Assembly (NCBI GenBank): GCA_914767715.1
Contig: OU612069.1
Coordinates: 21,575,387 to 21,639,386, forward strand
DNA length: 64,000 nucleotides
Source of the DNA: Membranipora membranacea
Taxonomy: Eukaryota; Bryozoa; Gymnolaemata; Cheilostomatida; Membraniporidae
Reading direction: 5' to 3'
The translations under genes and the position numbers were made by a program. This document shows positions 35,241 to 47,479 of the stretch, one piece after another. The notes below the pieces were generated by a model. It was not told the DNA's origin. It did not search any database and saw nothing but the letters and a program-made list of their open reading frames with translations. Within the stretch, counting starts at the first letter, position 1; each line of letters begins with the position of its first letter.

Positions 35241-37600
35241 AAGATACAACAATTTCTCGCTCCCGAGAAAATATCATATTATTGATCGATCCATTCATTG
35301 GAACCATAGTGTGTTATTACTAATGCTCAAGAGTCTGATCCTGGTATGTTTTGTACATCCATCAAAACCTCATAACATAATTCTGGAATGACCTCATTGG
35401 TGAAGATAATGATTGATATTCAATAATATTTCTACCTAGACTGTGCTCAAACTAGATCAGGAATCTAGAGAGGCTCATACACCAGCAAAGGTCCGATGCT
35501 GTGCTGCAGAGATATAACGGACTAGAGGACGATTTCATCCTTCAGCTTTCACTGACTCGACTAACTGGGGGATTCTGCAGCCTCCCATCAATAAACTTAC
35601 AGCTACAAACTGGTAAGCAGAGAGACAGTGAATAAAGGATATTGATATTTAATGTCATTTTTCTATCATTATAACCGAATCCCTGGCAAATTATCGCATC
35701 ATCGACTTGGCAACGACAATTGGGCAAACTATATCCAATTTTGATAATGTGGTGATTTGTTTTCAACAGACAGAAATGTTGAATCTCCAGGTCAGTGTGA
35801 TCAAATTTTGACTGAACATATCATTCAGAGAAAGCATTTGTAAGCTTTATCTAGCATGGATCCTGCTAACAACAATCTTGCATTTTTCATGCTTTCTTCT
35901 GCGAGACAACTACCTACAAATTATAGATTAATCACCCGGTCTCCTGCTGCAACACTAGTAAAATCAAGGGTCCTGTCAGGTTATCCACAGTTAACGTCAT
36001 TCAATTAAGCCCCAACAACCACAGGGAGATTGAGTCTTGGCCGGGTATGACTCAACAAGAAAACTGGACAGTGACAACCCAGAGCGGAAATGGTGCAGGG
36101 TAAAAGATACCCCGCTTTATTTTAAACATTGCTGAAAACCTAAATAAATTGAGCATGAAGGGCATAGCCAGCCCAAAGAGGAAGTGGGGATTCCCCAGGT
36201 AACTAAGAGGAAGTGGGGATTCCCCAGGTAACTCAGAAGGAGTGGAAAGATGCCAATATTCAATATCAACAACTACTTTCTCTATTCTCACTAATCTGGA
36301 TGGATATTATATAGCTCACTCTATCGATAAAAAGTTTTTATGTTTCTTTCGCCATGCATATCCTCCTAAGTTACACAGTTGTGGAACTACCCACCATTTT
36401 TTTTTCATACACCATACACCATACTTTTTTTGTTCCCAAAACAATAAAAGTCGCCGCGTGACACGGCTATCATCAACCAACTTGACATTTCTATAAGTCA
36501 GTATTTTCACGCAAATCACATTGTTGTTGAACCAAATACCATTTAATTCACTATTTTTTACTGAGTTTTACATTTACCTATACATTTGTCAGGTTCCTTT
36601 ACTGGGGATTTTGAATCCAACCAGATCCCTGGAGTTGTTAATTTTTTATTAAAAAAATTGGTCTGTGACTTATCTACCAGGAAAATTTTTAGAATAAAGA
36701 CCATGAAGACGCATCCAACATAATTCCTGTTTTGATATCAATGATAAATAATACCTGATCAAATGGCGTAACAGGGTGTTAGTTTTTGGTGATATGCAGC
36801 TGGGGTATTTAACGAAAAAAGCAGGTGATGTCAACATTTCACCCCATCATCAAACTGATACAATGCATGTCCAGCTTGGTGAAGTTTGTGCGTAAGGAAA
36901 AACAGATTTGACGCACATAGTTTTTCTTGTCCCCTCCCCATACTCCTGCGAAAAGCTTATGCCCAAATGTACAGCAAGCTGTTTGGCTGGTAGGTATGAG
37001 GAATTACTAGTGAGAGGCTGCCTATCAAAACATAAGAAATCTGCCAGACTGGCAGGCTAATTGGATCAAACATTTTCTAGCCGGATGCAATGTCATGGTG
37101 GAGAAGCCGGCCAAACCATAAGCAGTGTATAAGCATCAAAAGTTTATAATGGAAATCATATTTTAAATCTCGAAGCTTACGCCCTGTCGAAGCAGAGCTG
37201 GTTTTGATGAATATATTTTGAACCAGGTAACATCTATTAATGAGTACTGACCAAAAATGACATTGTTGTTAAAAAGAATATTTGTTTTAATCCTCTGATC
37301 AGGGGATGAATATTTGCGCTTATTATTATTTGAGCTACAATATCTTACTGTTGACAATTTAAAAACCCTTTTCTATACTTGAATATTTGCTGGTAGCCTT
37401 GCAACTCTGACATTGGTACTTTTAAATCTTCAGCTTTCATCGTCACGTTACAAAGACAAGCCTTATTTTGCTTGAAAATCTTCAAGCTTTCAGCTATCTC
37501 AATGGTGCAAGCAGTAATCACCCAATAAACACCGCCCAAAGTTCAATACAGTGAATGTAGCTTTCACAACTGGTAAACTTCAGTACATAAGCAAATACGT
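35241..37600. other. Gene-free stretch
   Basis: No supported gene. Contains the two-copy 29-bp repeat at 36176-36233. Confidence 0.4.
36176..36233 (+). repeat. 29-bp tandem duplication carrying two kappaB-like palindromes
   Basis: Two adjacent copies, each with GGGGATTCCCC (36186-36196 and 36215-36225), which fits the NF-kappaB consensus GGGRNWYYCC. Whether it binds a Rel protein cannot be told from sequence. Confidence 0.7.
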
Positions 37601-37612
37601 CAACTGAGCGCG

Positions 37613-37679
37613 CTGCTGTTCTGATCCCAACGCTACTTGGACAGGACAGGCCGGAGAGAGACATCAATCTATCGGTATG
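37613..37679 (+). repeat. Module A, copy at 37.6 kb
   Basis: GATCCCAACGCTACTTGG then GCCGGAGAGAGACATC, ending GGTATG directly before GTGAGTAT (37680). Confidence 0.65.
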
Positions 37680-38176
37680 GTGAGTATCTACTGATAATGT
37701 TTACTGGAAGGACACATGCTTTTTACTGATAGTAGAGTATTTGGAAACTTGTCATGTTTTGTTGGCCCACCTGTATCAATGGGATATTGCATACGATTTA
37801 TGTTTTGTCTAGTCATTGTCATTGTAATACATTATTTTGTAGGGGTATTAGTAATTCGCCAGGCGTCAGCTCGTCCTGCTAATTATACATGTCAAGTTGG
37901 AATCATCAAGACACGTTGTCTCATCTAATTCATAAAACCAAGTGGCATGGGATGATTGACTTGCTACCTGCAAAGCATCATTGCTCAGTGGTTTTTTGAC
38001 ATTGTGTTTTTTCACGTAATGAAAACATTTGAAAACATCAAATTGCTGATGACAATCAAAGTTTTGTGTATAATAATAACTTCTAATGGTACCTGTGAGC
38101 TTGTTTAGAAAGACTGATGGTGTAGAAAAATGGGTCGTTGCAGCCTTTTGAGGAATTTCCTATATTTATTTTTCAG

Positions 38177-38482
38177 GTCTGCTCGGTGTCAAGATGAGTT
38201 AACTAATCTCAAATACGGCTTCTTAAGAACAGCCTACACAATTCTATGCATCTAAAAACAGGCAAATTCAAGATTACACCACGCAACTGCAGATGACCCA
38301 ATGCATCTGAAGACGACCCGATGCATCTTGAGAAGACCTTATACATCTTGAGACAGGCATTGCATCAGAAGAATGCTCCTCTGCATCTCAAGGATGCAAC
38401 CACCCATTTCAAGACACGTTCACGCATATCTGTATGAGCCTATGCAAACAAGTCTCTATATCCAGATTCCGGACCCTGTTTG
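38177..38482 (+). repeat. Module D, copy at 38.2 kb (TGCATCT repeats)
   Basis: Preceded by TTTATTTTTCAG and followed by GTAAGT. The interior is a run of degenerate 20-23-base units built on ATGCATCT, then a GAAGAC/GAGACAGG-like segment. No frame is open throughout. Confidence 0.65.
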
Positions 38483-38911
38483 GTAAGTATAATTGTTACT
38501 GCTTACTCAGATTGGCTACACTTGGCAGTTTCGGTTGAGGATTTAGGCTTTGGTTTTTAGTCACCTGAGAATCATAGCCTAGCTTGAACATGATAGCCCA
38601 TGGCGATGTCTTCTAGTTTTAGATCCTTCGTGATAGTGCCGCAAGTTGGCTGGTTAGTAAAGGTGACCCCTTCCTGTTATATCTCTAATATCATTGAAAC
38701 AAGGTATTTGAAAGTTGCATTTTATTATTCAAGGATCATACTATTGTTCACAATATCTGCCATGAATAAAATTGATGCGGCAATTGCAGCAGATGAACAC
38801 CCCCTACGAGATTTAGAGTTGGAGTTGGAGTCTGTTTTATGTCTGAATACTTTTGTTGCTGGTAGGTTTACTTGTAACCCATTCATGAACATCATTTTTC
38901 TGTCTTTGCAG

Positions 38912-39056
38912 ATCTTAACACCACTACTCTTGTTATGATAAAGATGATTATCAGGAATCCTATGCATAGTGTAACCAGTAAGCTAACTACTCCCCATATC
39001 CAGACTATGCTTGACAAGGTTCCTATTGTATGAAGAAGATAATCACAGGACATGAG
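38912..39056 (+). repeat. Module C-like, copy at 38.9 kb
   Basis: Preceded by TCTGTCTTTGCAG; shares CTTGTTATGAT with the other C copies, and ends CATGAG before GTGAAT, as in module D at 46976. Confidence 0.45.
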
Positions 39057-39471
39057 GTGAATATTGTCATAGTTATTGCTTGCAATGCAGTCTTCATAAA
39101 TTTGGCTGTTTTTGTGTAATATTTAAGCTTGGTTTTAGCCACTTGTAAATGGAAGCCCTTTATTGACAACGATAATTTCAAAAGAAGAACCTGGAATAAA
39201 AATGCATACAAGTTGGGCCTGTGAATTTTTGATATCGAATATATCATAGGCCAGCAGCAGCACCTCAATATTGTGTCATTGTGTGTAAGGATGATGAACA
39301 GAGAAAATTAATAGCAAATAATCAAATGACATTTATTATTGTTTCGATTTTTAAAGTGGTACTATTCCATAAGTGGGGCAATAAATAATGTTTTGCTAAA
39401 ATTATTTTCTGATGCAGATTCTACAATATTTCTGCAGAACTAACTTGCAAAAGTTACTTGGCAACATTTAG

Positions 39472-39536
39472 CCAATCAAAATGGATAATTTTGATGATTA
39501 GCCAATGACAGTGCAGAGCATTTTTGTTTATAAAAG
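39472..39536 (+). promoter_or_regulatory. Promoter-like block: two CCAAT boxes and a TATA box
   Basis: CCAAT at 39472-39476 and 39502-39506, then TATAAAAG at 39529-39536, with ATGGCCGCC just downstream. The spacing (TATA 23-53 bases after the CCAAT boxes) is usual for Pol II promoters. It faces the exon-module array that begins at 43.6 kb. The role is inferred. Confidence 0.45.
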
Positions 39537-40186
39537 ATGGCCGCCAACCATGAGGCTTGCTGCATCAATTCCCCCAACACAGAGCATATGATCAACTCCA
39601 CTGATTAAATTGTCACAACAGCAACTGGACAATGCTCTGAGAAAAGCTGAGGATTGGGTTTTGCTAGACAAACAGCCTGAGCAGCAGGAAGCTACTGAAT
39701 TACTCTGGATCAGAGAGATTAGCTACCATCATAATGCATTATGATCATGGGATATATATTGTGATAGAATGGTGGAGTATGATGACAATAGAAATGAACA
39801 TTCTTTCTATGCTCACAAAATCTGATATCTGAGATTTGCATAACAAAACTAGTAGCTGCACAGAAAGCCCACACCAGGAAAAATGTGAGTGTTAAGATGA
39901 ATGATTGTGATTGTTTACTTCACTTTCAGGTTTCAATGTTTTTGTTTACTACAAGTACATTTATTTGTTTATTTCATGAACATACTAGTGTTTCTTCTAG
40001 TACTAGTAGCCTATCCTCATCTCAGGTGTTTCAATGTGATGGTAGGTTATCAATATTATTAGAAAATCAATAATTTATTAAAAGATTGGGTTTATGTAAA
40101 AAAAAAAAGGTCTATGTAATTGTTGACCTTACTTTCAGCAAGGAGTAACTTGGCTATTACAGCTTACTCCAGTCCAAATCACAGGC

Positions 40187-40301
40187 ATTCTGTTGTTGGT
40201 GCATGTCCAGTGGTCGAGCGCCCCAGTGGTCAAGGCCTAAGAGAGAAAAGGCCTCGACCACTGGGGCACTCGACCACTGGACTTGCACCAACTACAGAAA
40301 G
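40187..40301. ncRNA. Long near-perfect hairpin (about 52-bp stem, 10-base loop)
   Basis: The left arm 40187-40238 pairs with 40249-40301 around the loop AAGAGAGAAA, with only a few mismatches. Each arm contains CCAGTGGTCGAG or a near copy twice. It could be a pre-miRNA-like or hairpin-siRNA precursor, or a tiny foldback MITE. The stem is longer than a usual animal pre-miRNA, which argues for the latter. Confidence 0.6.
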
Positions 40302-40824
40302 ACTGTGGTCCAAATCACTACATTTAAAGCATGCCAGTTACTCATCAGCCTTTTAATGCTAGTGGGACTGGATTGCTGTTACTACTAGCAAGGCGTAACA
40401 CTGCTGTTAGCATTATTAGTAGTGTTAATGTGTTGTGATAGCAGTGTTATCAAACTATCATTTATGTATTTAGAATGAAGATACATCTAGTAGTGATGAT
40501 GACAACGGAAACAAGGCGACAGCTTGGTTACTCTTTACTGTTCAGTGTTTATGAATTACAGATGCTCGATTCGTTTCTTTTCAGCTGGCTTGTACCAAGC
40601 GGCTCAAGCTAGTGAAATAGAGAGCTTACTATTATATATTTGAAAATTCTGATGATGTGGCAAGAGAAGCACACTACCATCAAACACTATTCCAAGAAGA
40701 CTTATGAAAGGTGAAGGCTAGTTCAAAACCTTGAAAACTCTAGAGAAGTAAATAGTTTGCTGGAGGAGATGTTCACCATTTCACACACTCCTAAGACAGG
40801 TGACATTCAAGCCTTATTTCATTT

Positions 40825-40925
40825 AGACTCTCACCTCAGCTTGCCAAAAGTTAGTGCTAGCTAACATTAAGTCACCCATAAACTAGCTAAACCTCGCCAA
40901 ATATTACTCCTCTAGGGTAACTATA
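40825..40925 (+). repeat. TAGCTAAC-family dispersed repeat
   Basis: Contains CTCTCACCTCAGCTTGC and AGTGCTAGCTAACATTAAGT; related to 30640-30790. Confidence 0.6.
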
Positions 40926-41354
40926 GGTTATTTGTGTAGTGTTATATCTATTTCAGCATCTATGTTTTATTTAAAGAAGATTCTGCTTGTAAAATATGTG
41001 TAGGGTGATGTCATAGGTCTAAGCAAGCTTTTTAACTTAGCTGCTAGATGTGATGTGAGATAGAATCATTTTTTGTTCGAAGGTTGTTCTACCTCCTGCT
41101 GTCAACTTGAGATCCAGTTATGCGATTATATTTCCACTCCTTAATCTTGAGTTTCATCATTCTTTCAGTGATACAGCGAAGGAGGAAGAACCACGCAAAA
41201 AGGCTTAAAATAACTATTCCGAATATAGATCATTGCCAAAGTCCAAGACTAAGAAGCACCAAATTTAACAAGATGACCAAGTACAAAAGTACTCTGATTG
41301 CATTTGTGTCAAAGCATGTTTTCACATGAATTTTATATTCTTAATGTCCTTTGT

Positions 41355-41830
41355 TGCATGCCCACACGTTGACATAGGTCACATTGCAGGTATGTGTTTT
41401 ACTGCTGTATATATTCATTTGGCACAGGCTTGTACCAATATCTACTTTCCAATTAGTCAATGAAGAGGATTTGTACCTTGAATGTATTTATCAATACTGG
41501 TTTTCGCAGCAGGAAATACTCGTTTTTTTTTGCTTTCCTTCTTGTTTACACAGGTCATATTATTGTTGGTATTCACTTATTGTATTTTTATGTTACAATT
41601 TTATATATGTTTGTACATATATCTCACCTTCCAATTAGTCATTGACTGGATTTTTACCTTGATAAAGAATGTTTTATATCAATACAGGTTTTCGATGCAT
41701 TTGATAAGCACGTTAGTTCGTCTTTCTTTGCTTTCCTTCACGTTGACACTGGTCACATTGTGGATATATCTTTGTTTATACTGGTGTGTACTTGTATTGC
41801 ACCTCTCAATAAGTCAATAAAGAGGATCTG
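41355..41830 (+). repeat. Three-copy tandem repeat, period about 176-198 bp
   Basis: The anchor (A)CA-GGTCACATTG falls at about 41377, 41553 and 41751, and TCCAATTAGTCAATGA or a variant recurs between. The overlapping open frames here are repeat artefacts with hydrophobic, low-complexity translations. Confidence 0.7.
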
Positions 41831-42071
41831 TTTGTGCCTTGGTAGATAATACACATACAGAAGGCTCATTAAAAAACGAAATTTTGCAACTTTTTTGTCT
41901 TTTCTTAGCCTCTGTAGAAAGAATATGCACTCTGAGAGTTATGAACTTTACATAATTGGATTCGCAGCGAAATTCGGGTCTAGTTTCACTCAATTCTAGG
42001 TAACCCCAGAGAGATAATTATTATTAAATGCAATTTTTTGATCACTCATTGGCAAGAAGTTTCTGGACTCT

Positions 42072-43268
42072 ACCTGTTTTTCGCATCTTAACAGTTTTCC
42101 ACCCTGTCCCCATATATTTCCAATTCATAATTAGACTGCTACCAGTTATTTTATATTAGGGTCTTCTTATAAAAAGATAATGAAAATCACATGTGAAGTT
42201 TATTTATCGCTGTTATTCTGGAAAGGTTGCGCAAAACCTATTTTTATGCCACAACTGTGTTTGAGGGGTGTCTACAATCTGTCTGTAAAACGTCAATAGA
42301 TGGATTTAGCAGTATGATATTTTCTCAAAATCCACTCAAGATATACATGATATTGATTAAAAAATTTCAATGACGCCACATCATTCTATGATCTTTGCCG
42401 AAAGAAGTTAAATGGTAAAAATGCTTTATATACCCCCTTTTCCACGTTTCTTACTTGGATCCGCCCCCTTTTGCCCCATCTGTAAAATAGTACATATGCG
42501 CCATCAGAACGGCCATAAAAACCACCCCAGACAAAAGCGGTGGGTGCTCATGTTTGAAGGCCGGTTTGCATTGTACGCAATTGTGTGGATGCCTTCAATG
42601 CGACAATGGCAGGGACGACACTCAGCAAGATGAGTATGACCAAATTACCGATGATGAAGACCTTTACCTTTAAACTAGTATGAATTTGCATCCTTTCTTT
42701 GTTTTGTCTTAGCAGTGATACTTATGTGCTATTTAAAATAGCTATTAAATTCAAAATACATAATCAGATTACACGCTTTACCAGAATAAAATTTCATAAA
42801 CGTTTACCTGTTTTTCACATCCCAACTGGATCCACCCCTTTCTCATATATTCTCAATTTATTATTACACTGCTACCAGATACTTTATGATGGGGTCTTTT
42901 TATAAACAAATCATGAAAAATGACATGAGAAGTACATTTATCACTGTTATTCTTGCACGCTTGCACAACACCTATTATTATGCCGCAACTGTGTTCGAGG
43001 GGTGACTACAATTTGTCTGTAAAACGTCAACCATTGGGTTTAGCAGTATGATATTTTCCCAAAAACTACTCAAGATATGCATGATATTGATAAAAAAAAT
43101 TCAATGACACTGCTTCATTCTATGAACTTTGCCAAGAGAAGTTAAATGGCAAAAAACGCCCTTTTAACCCCCTTTTTCGTGTCTCTTACTTGGATTCGCC
43201 CCTTTTTGCCCCATTTGTGAAATGGTACATATGCGTCATCAGAACGGCCATAAAAAACTACACCAGAT
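42072..43268 (+). repeat. Two-copy direct repeat of about 463 bp, offset 734 bp
   Basis: 42072-42535 and 42806-43268 share long tracts such as TTTAGCAGTATGATATTTTC, CTACAATCTGTCTGTAAAACG (variant) and CATCAGAACGGCCATAAAAA; about 80% similarity by eye. Non-coding tandem segmental duplication. Confidence 0.8.
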
Positions 43269-43611
43269 ACAGTCTTCAATTTTCTCTGTTCAAGACACTT
43301 ACGCAGATGTAATTTTTAGAGCCTTTTATGTATAGCCGCTGCTGGCCTATCAATAGGTCCACTGATTATAGAATATTACACCACAATAAGCAGGGCTAGC
43401 AGAGAATAAAATTACAGCACTTTGGAGAGAAAATTGCAGTGCTTCTCCTCGTTATAACTACATGACAGTGTGAATTTTTGTAATAAATATCAAACAATCT
43501 TCAGAAAATCTTGATATAGAATTTTGGGAAAACCAGAAAAATTCTGAGGTTTAGCATGTTTATATTGTACAAAACATTTTTAAAAGTCTAGTTTGTCGCT
43601 TTTTGTCTCAG

Positions 43612-43720
43612 AGACCGCATCATGATAATCTCAGCACAGGACAGCACATACATGACATTGGACAGGCAATGCATGGACAGGATACCTGATGGGTAATGAG
43701 CGATTCACCTGATAAATGTG
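43612..43720 (+). repeat. Module B, copy 1
   Basis: Acceptor-like CTTTTTGTCTCAG upstream. Contains CATCATGATAATC and ATGGACAGGATACCTG, and ends CTGATAAATGTG before GTGAGTTA. Confidence 0.65.
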
Positions 43721-44159
43721 GTGAGTTATGATTACAGTGTTATTTCACAAACTATTGTAGGCTTTCTACTAAAAAGCCGACTGCGCTGATACATTTGGTT
43801 GTTTTGCTTTGTTGCTGCTTTCATATTTAAACTTCAGAATGTTCTACAAATCAAGCCTTGAACTTTAACGATTTTGTGGATGCTTGATGGCCCATGGCTT
43901 TCAGCTGTTTTGATGCTTCATGATAGTTCACAAGCACACATTCTCATGTCACATCTGCCATCCTTGCTATCCGGGAGTTTTGGACAAACGCCCTGCTGCC
44001 ATTTCTATAAAAACGGTTCACAATATATTGTTGATATGGTAATTCCAACAAATTAACACAGGTTTGGAGATTTTCTCCGAATTCACACCATAAGAGAAAT
44101 TTGTTTTACACCCGAAAACTTCAAACCTGTTCATAGAAATCTTTGCACTTTTTTTGCAG

Positions 44160-44316
44160 GACTGAACACCTGTACACCTGTTATGATTGGCTGCCGAATG
44201 ATGCAAGCTTATCCCAGTCACTCAGCATGATGTAGAATGCAAGCAAGCAATAATAACTTGGACATTGCTCTGCATGGCCAGGAAGAGCCTGTGGAAGCAC
44301 ATCAATTGATAACAAT
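44160..44316 (+). repeat. Module C, copy 1
   Basis: Preceded by CTTTTTTTGCAG; opens GACTGAACACC and contains CTGTTATGATTGGCTG. GTAAGC follows at 44317. Confidence 0.65.
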
Positions 44317-44654
44317 GTAAGCCAAGTACATAAATGTGATGTGATATTTTAGCTCTTTTTGTTGTTTTGTTTCTATTATGCAGGTACTGTTGCATGATGG
44401 GATATCTTCGCCTTCTTTTATTTGTGTACTGCTATAAGGAAACATTGTAAATTGAAGAGTAATAAATGTTCAAAAGAAAGGAAATAAAAGCATGGGTCAT
44501 CCAGATAGCCTGTGACTAGAGTGGCGGCAAACCCTCCGACTAATTACAAAAACACCACAAAAAATGTCGAGCTCCGACAAAGCATGGGATACGGGATATT
44601 GTAGTCAGTTCAACAAACGAAATTACACATAACAATTCTACTGTTTTGTTATAG

Positions 44655-44862
44655 GATTAATGGAAAATAGACCTGATCGGAGAGCTGACCTTTCTGCTGA
44701 AAATAAGAAGAAACTTTCATTTCCTGTTTGTGACATTTGAAGTGTATTTATCAAAACTCTTAAGCTTCAATATATGAGAAAAGACATGAGTGACAGTGAA
44801 GCTGATTTGATCCAGATTCTGCTTGGACAGGACCGTGGTAGAGAGATTTATTGAATGACATG
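44655..44862 (+). repeat. Module A with extended 5' part
   Basis: Preceded by TTGTTATAG. The 5' part has CCTGATCGGAGAGCTGAC and AATAAGAAGAAACTTTCA, shared with 48.43 and 51.37 kb. The 3' part has TCTGCTTGGACAGGAC and ends CATG before GTGAGC. Confidence 0.65.
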
Positions 44863-45464
44863 GTGAGCATCTACTGAACACCTCTGCTGCACTAAAAGGG
44901 CACATGCTATGTACCAAAGTGAGAATTTGGACCCCAATCTTGATCCCTGCATGGCACTGTCCATCCCTATCTGGCAAAATTTAGTTGCTTGCAGATTCAA
45001 TGTGATTTGATGTGCATACTGGTAATAAACCTTGACATTGTTGTTGATTGCTTTGCACGACTCTATGAGTACTCTTCCAAATTTGTCTCACTTCCATTTC
45101 ATGCTTATGCCAATCGTTCATTCAATCAGATTTCAGCAGCGTCAATGTCAAGTTGAAAAATTAGATACCATAAGTTTGATTCCATGGATGATAATATAAA
45201 TACCATTGTATCGGTAGTGCAGCTGTTGATGGCTCGAATCATTTGCTATGGATAATCAACTTACGACACTTCTGGGATAAATTCCGATGCATCTCTTTAC
45301 TTCTTGCTGTGGAAAATTGAATGTTTCCTTGGGATTTGCATTCCTTAAAACTATATTATCTGTCTGTGATCAGGGCTAACAGAGGTACAAATTACGACAC
45401 GTTTGGGGTGATTATATTGTACAGGTGGGTTGTCTTATATCTACTTTGTCGATTTTTGTTTCAG

Positions 45465-45586
45465 CTATACTGAAACTCATGGACTACAAACTCATCATAA
45501 TCACCGCACAGAACAGCACACTCCTTCTAGGCACTACATGGACAGATACCTGTGGAGTAAAGGAGCAACTCACTGATAATAATGAT
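45465..45586 (+). repeat. Module B, copy 2
   Basis: Preceded by TTTTTGTTTCAG; contains CATCATAATCACCGCACAG and ATGGACAGATACCTG. GTGAGTTATG follows. Confidence 0.65.
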
Positions 45587-46029
45587 GTGAGTTATGATAA
45601 CAGTGTTTTTCACAACCTATCAAGTGCTTTCTACAGAAAAGTCGATTTTGGTTGTTTCAATTATGTGCTGCTTACATATTTTATGCTTTAAGCCTAGAAT
45701 TTCATTACTTTTGTGGATGCTTGATGGCCCGTCTTTCAGCTGCTTCATGATAGTGGCTCAAGTAGGCTGGTTGTTGAAAGTGACACAATTTTGATGTCGC
45801 CACTGCCGACCCTACTATCAGAAAGTCTTGGAAAAATTCCCTGTTGCTCTTTCTATAAAACCCTTTGAGACACGTTTTTTTTTTAGTTTTGGGAGTGTTA
45901 ATTGTTCACAATATCAGCCATAAATAATAATTATGTGATAATTCCAACAGAGATTTACACCAAATTTACGTCCTAAGACAACAGGTTTGTTTTACGCCCA
46001 AACACTCTAATCGTTTCATCTTTTTGCAG

Positions 46030-46172
46030 GTCTGAACAACTATACAGCTGTTATGGTTGATAGCTGAATGTCTGTAGGCTTATCTCAGCTACTCAGTACA
46101 ATGCTGAATACAAGCCAGCATTGTGACTTGTCCAGGAAAGATCTGAATAATTTGCATCCATTTATATGAAAG
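46030..46172 (+). repeat. Module C, copy 2
   Basis: Preceded by CTTTTTGCAG; opens GTCTGAACAACTATACAGC. GTAAGC follows at 46173. Confidence 0.7.
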
Positions 46173-46608
46173 GTAAGCAAATCGAACACTCATTAAGTTA
46201 ATAGCACTTTTGGGTAAATATTATACAAGTAGTGTACAATGTCATTGGTTCGACTAATGCTCGCAACGGTGAATTACCCCCAGTTATAGGTAAGTTTGAA
46301 ATCTTGCTTTGCTGGTTACAGAACAGCCAATGATTATCTTCTATCCAATTTTCCTCTGCAGGAGTCAGTTAGACACTTTTGCTCAGAATACCCACTATGT
46401 GATTCATAAAACTGCAACCATATTTAATGATCGACTGCTATATCACAGAGCTTCACCACTACTCACTTTCTTAAGACTATATCTTTATCTTTATATATTA
46501 TTTATTTTATGTAATTCTTTATTCTGTTGGTTTTTATATTTCCATTTATTTTTTTGAGCTTGTCCAGCAGTTGCAGCCTTTTGAGAATTTTCTATATTTA
46601 TTTTCCAG

Positions 46609-46976
46609 GTCTTTAATGAGAGCAATGAGTCGTCCGGCATATAGCAGTCAGTACCAAAGTATGGTCAAAGAACACTTTTGTAGACTTTTGCCGATGGGCT
46701 TACGCATATCAAATCACGCCTAAGCATCTAGATACACTTCTCTCAAGACATGCCCATGTAACTAAAGACACTCCTATGCATAAAAAAAAAGGCCTATATA
46801 ACTCAAGAGGACCCTATGCACCTGAACGCAGCTCATTTGCATCTGATGACAGCCATATGCATCTAAAGACAGGCCTACTTATGTCAAGACAAGCCTTTGC
46901 AGACTCAAGCTACTCTCTGTATACAGACTCTGCAAATATTTCCGTTGAATAAAGATGATAATCTCGGCTAAATGAG
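46609..46976 (+). repeat. Module D, copy at 46.6 kb (TGCATCT repeats)
   Basis: Preceded by TTTATTTTCCAG, followed by GTGAGTATT. Contains at least six degenerate units of the ATGCATCTAAAGACAGGCC type. The intron end upstream is almost the same as that before the 38.2-kb copy. Confidence 0.65.
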
Positions 46977-47360
46977 GTGAGTATTATTACAGTCACTGTT
47001 TGTTCTGCAGTATTCACGTATTAGGCTGTTTTTGTTGAATATTTAGGTTTAGGTTGTAATCACATGTAAATCAAAGTTACATATTGAGTATGAAAACTCC
47101 GCTGATATAGAATATTATACTTTAGTGATCAGGGGTTACAGAGTACAAATCTTCCTGGATAAAACTGCAGATACTCTTTTTTGTTCTTGCTATATCTATA
47201 TAATTGCGTTCATTTCTATTATGTAAATATTTCCTGATGATTAGCATTCTTCAAACCTACGTGCATACCATTCTGAATTTTTGAGCAAAGTAAACCAGAA
47301 AAAAGCTAAGGTAATCTTACAGGAAAACCGCGCCAACTAGTTCGTCGATTTTTGTTTCAG

Positions 47361-47479
47361 ATACACTAAAACTCATGGAGTACAACATCATCATAATCAC
47401 TGCATGCATGTGCACATAATATGTCTCCTGCATGGACAATATACCAGTTGAGTAAAGAAGCAATCCACAGATAAATGTG
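47361..47479 (+). repeat. Module B, copy 3
   Basis: Preceded by TTTTTGTTTCAG; opens ATACACTAAAACTCATGG and ends ATAAATGTG before GTGAGTTA. Confidence 0.7.

Noticed and set aside
41384-41820. Open frames of 61-112 codons with hydrophobic translations
   Set aside because: All three arise from the T-rich ~190-bp tandem repeat; no homology is recognised.
45425-45691. 88-codon open frame over module B
   Set aside because: It reads straight through a donor-like site and is not conserved in any other B copy.
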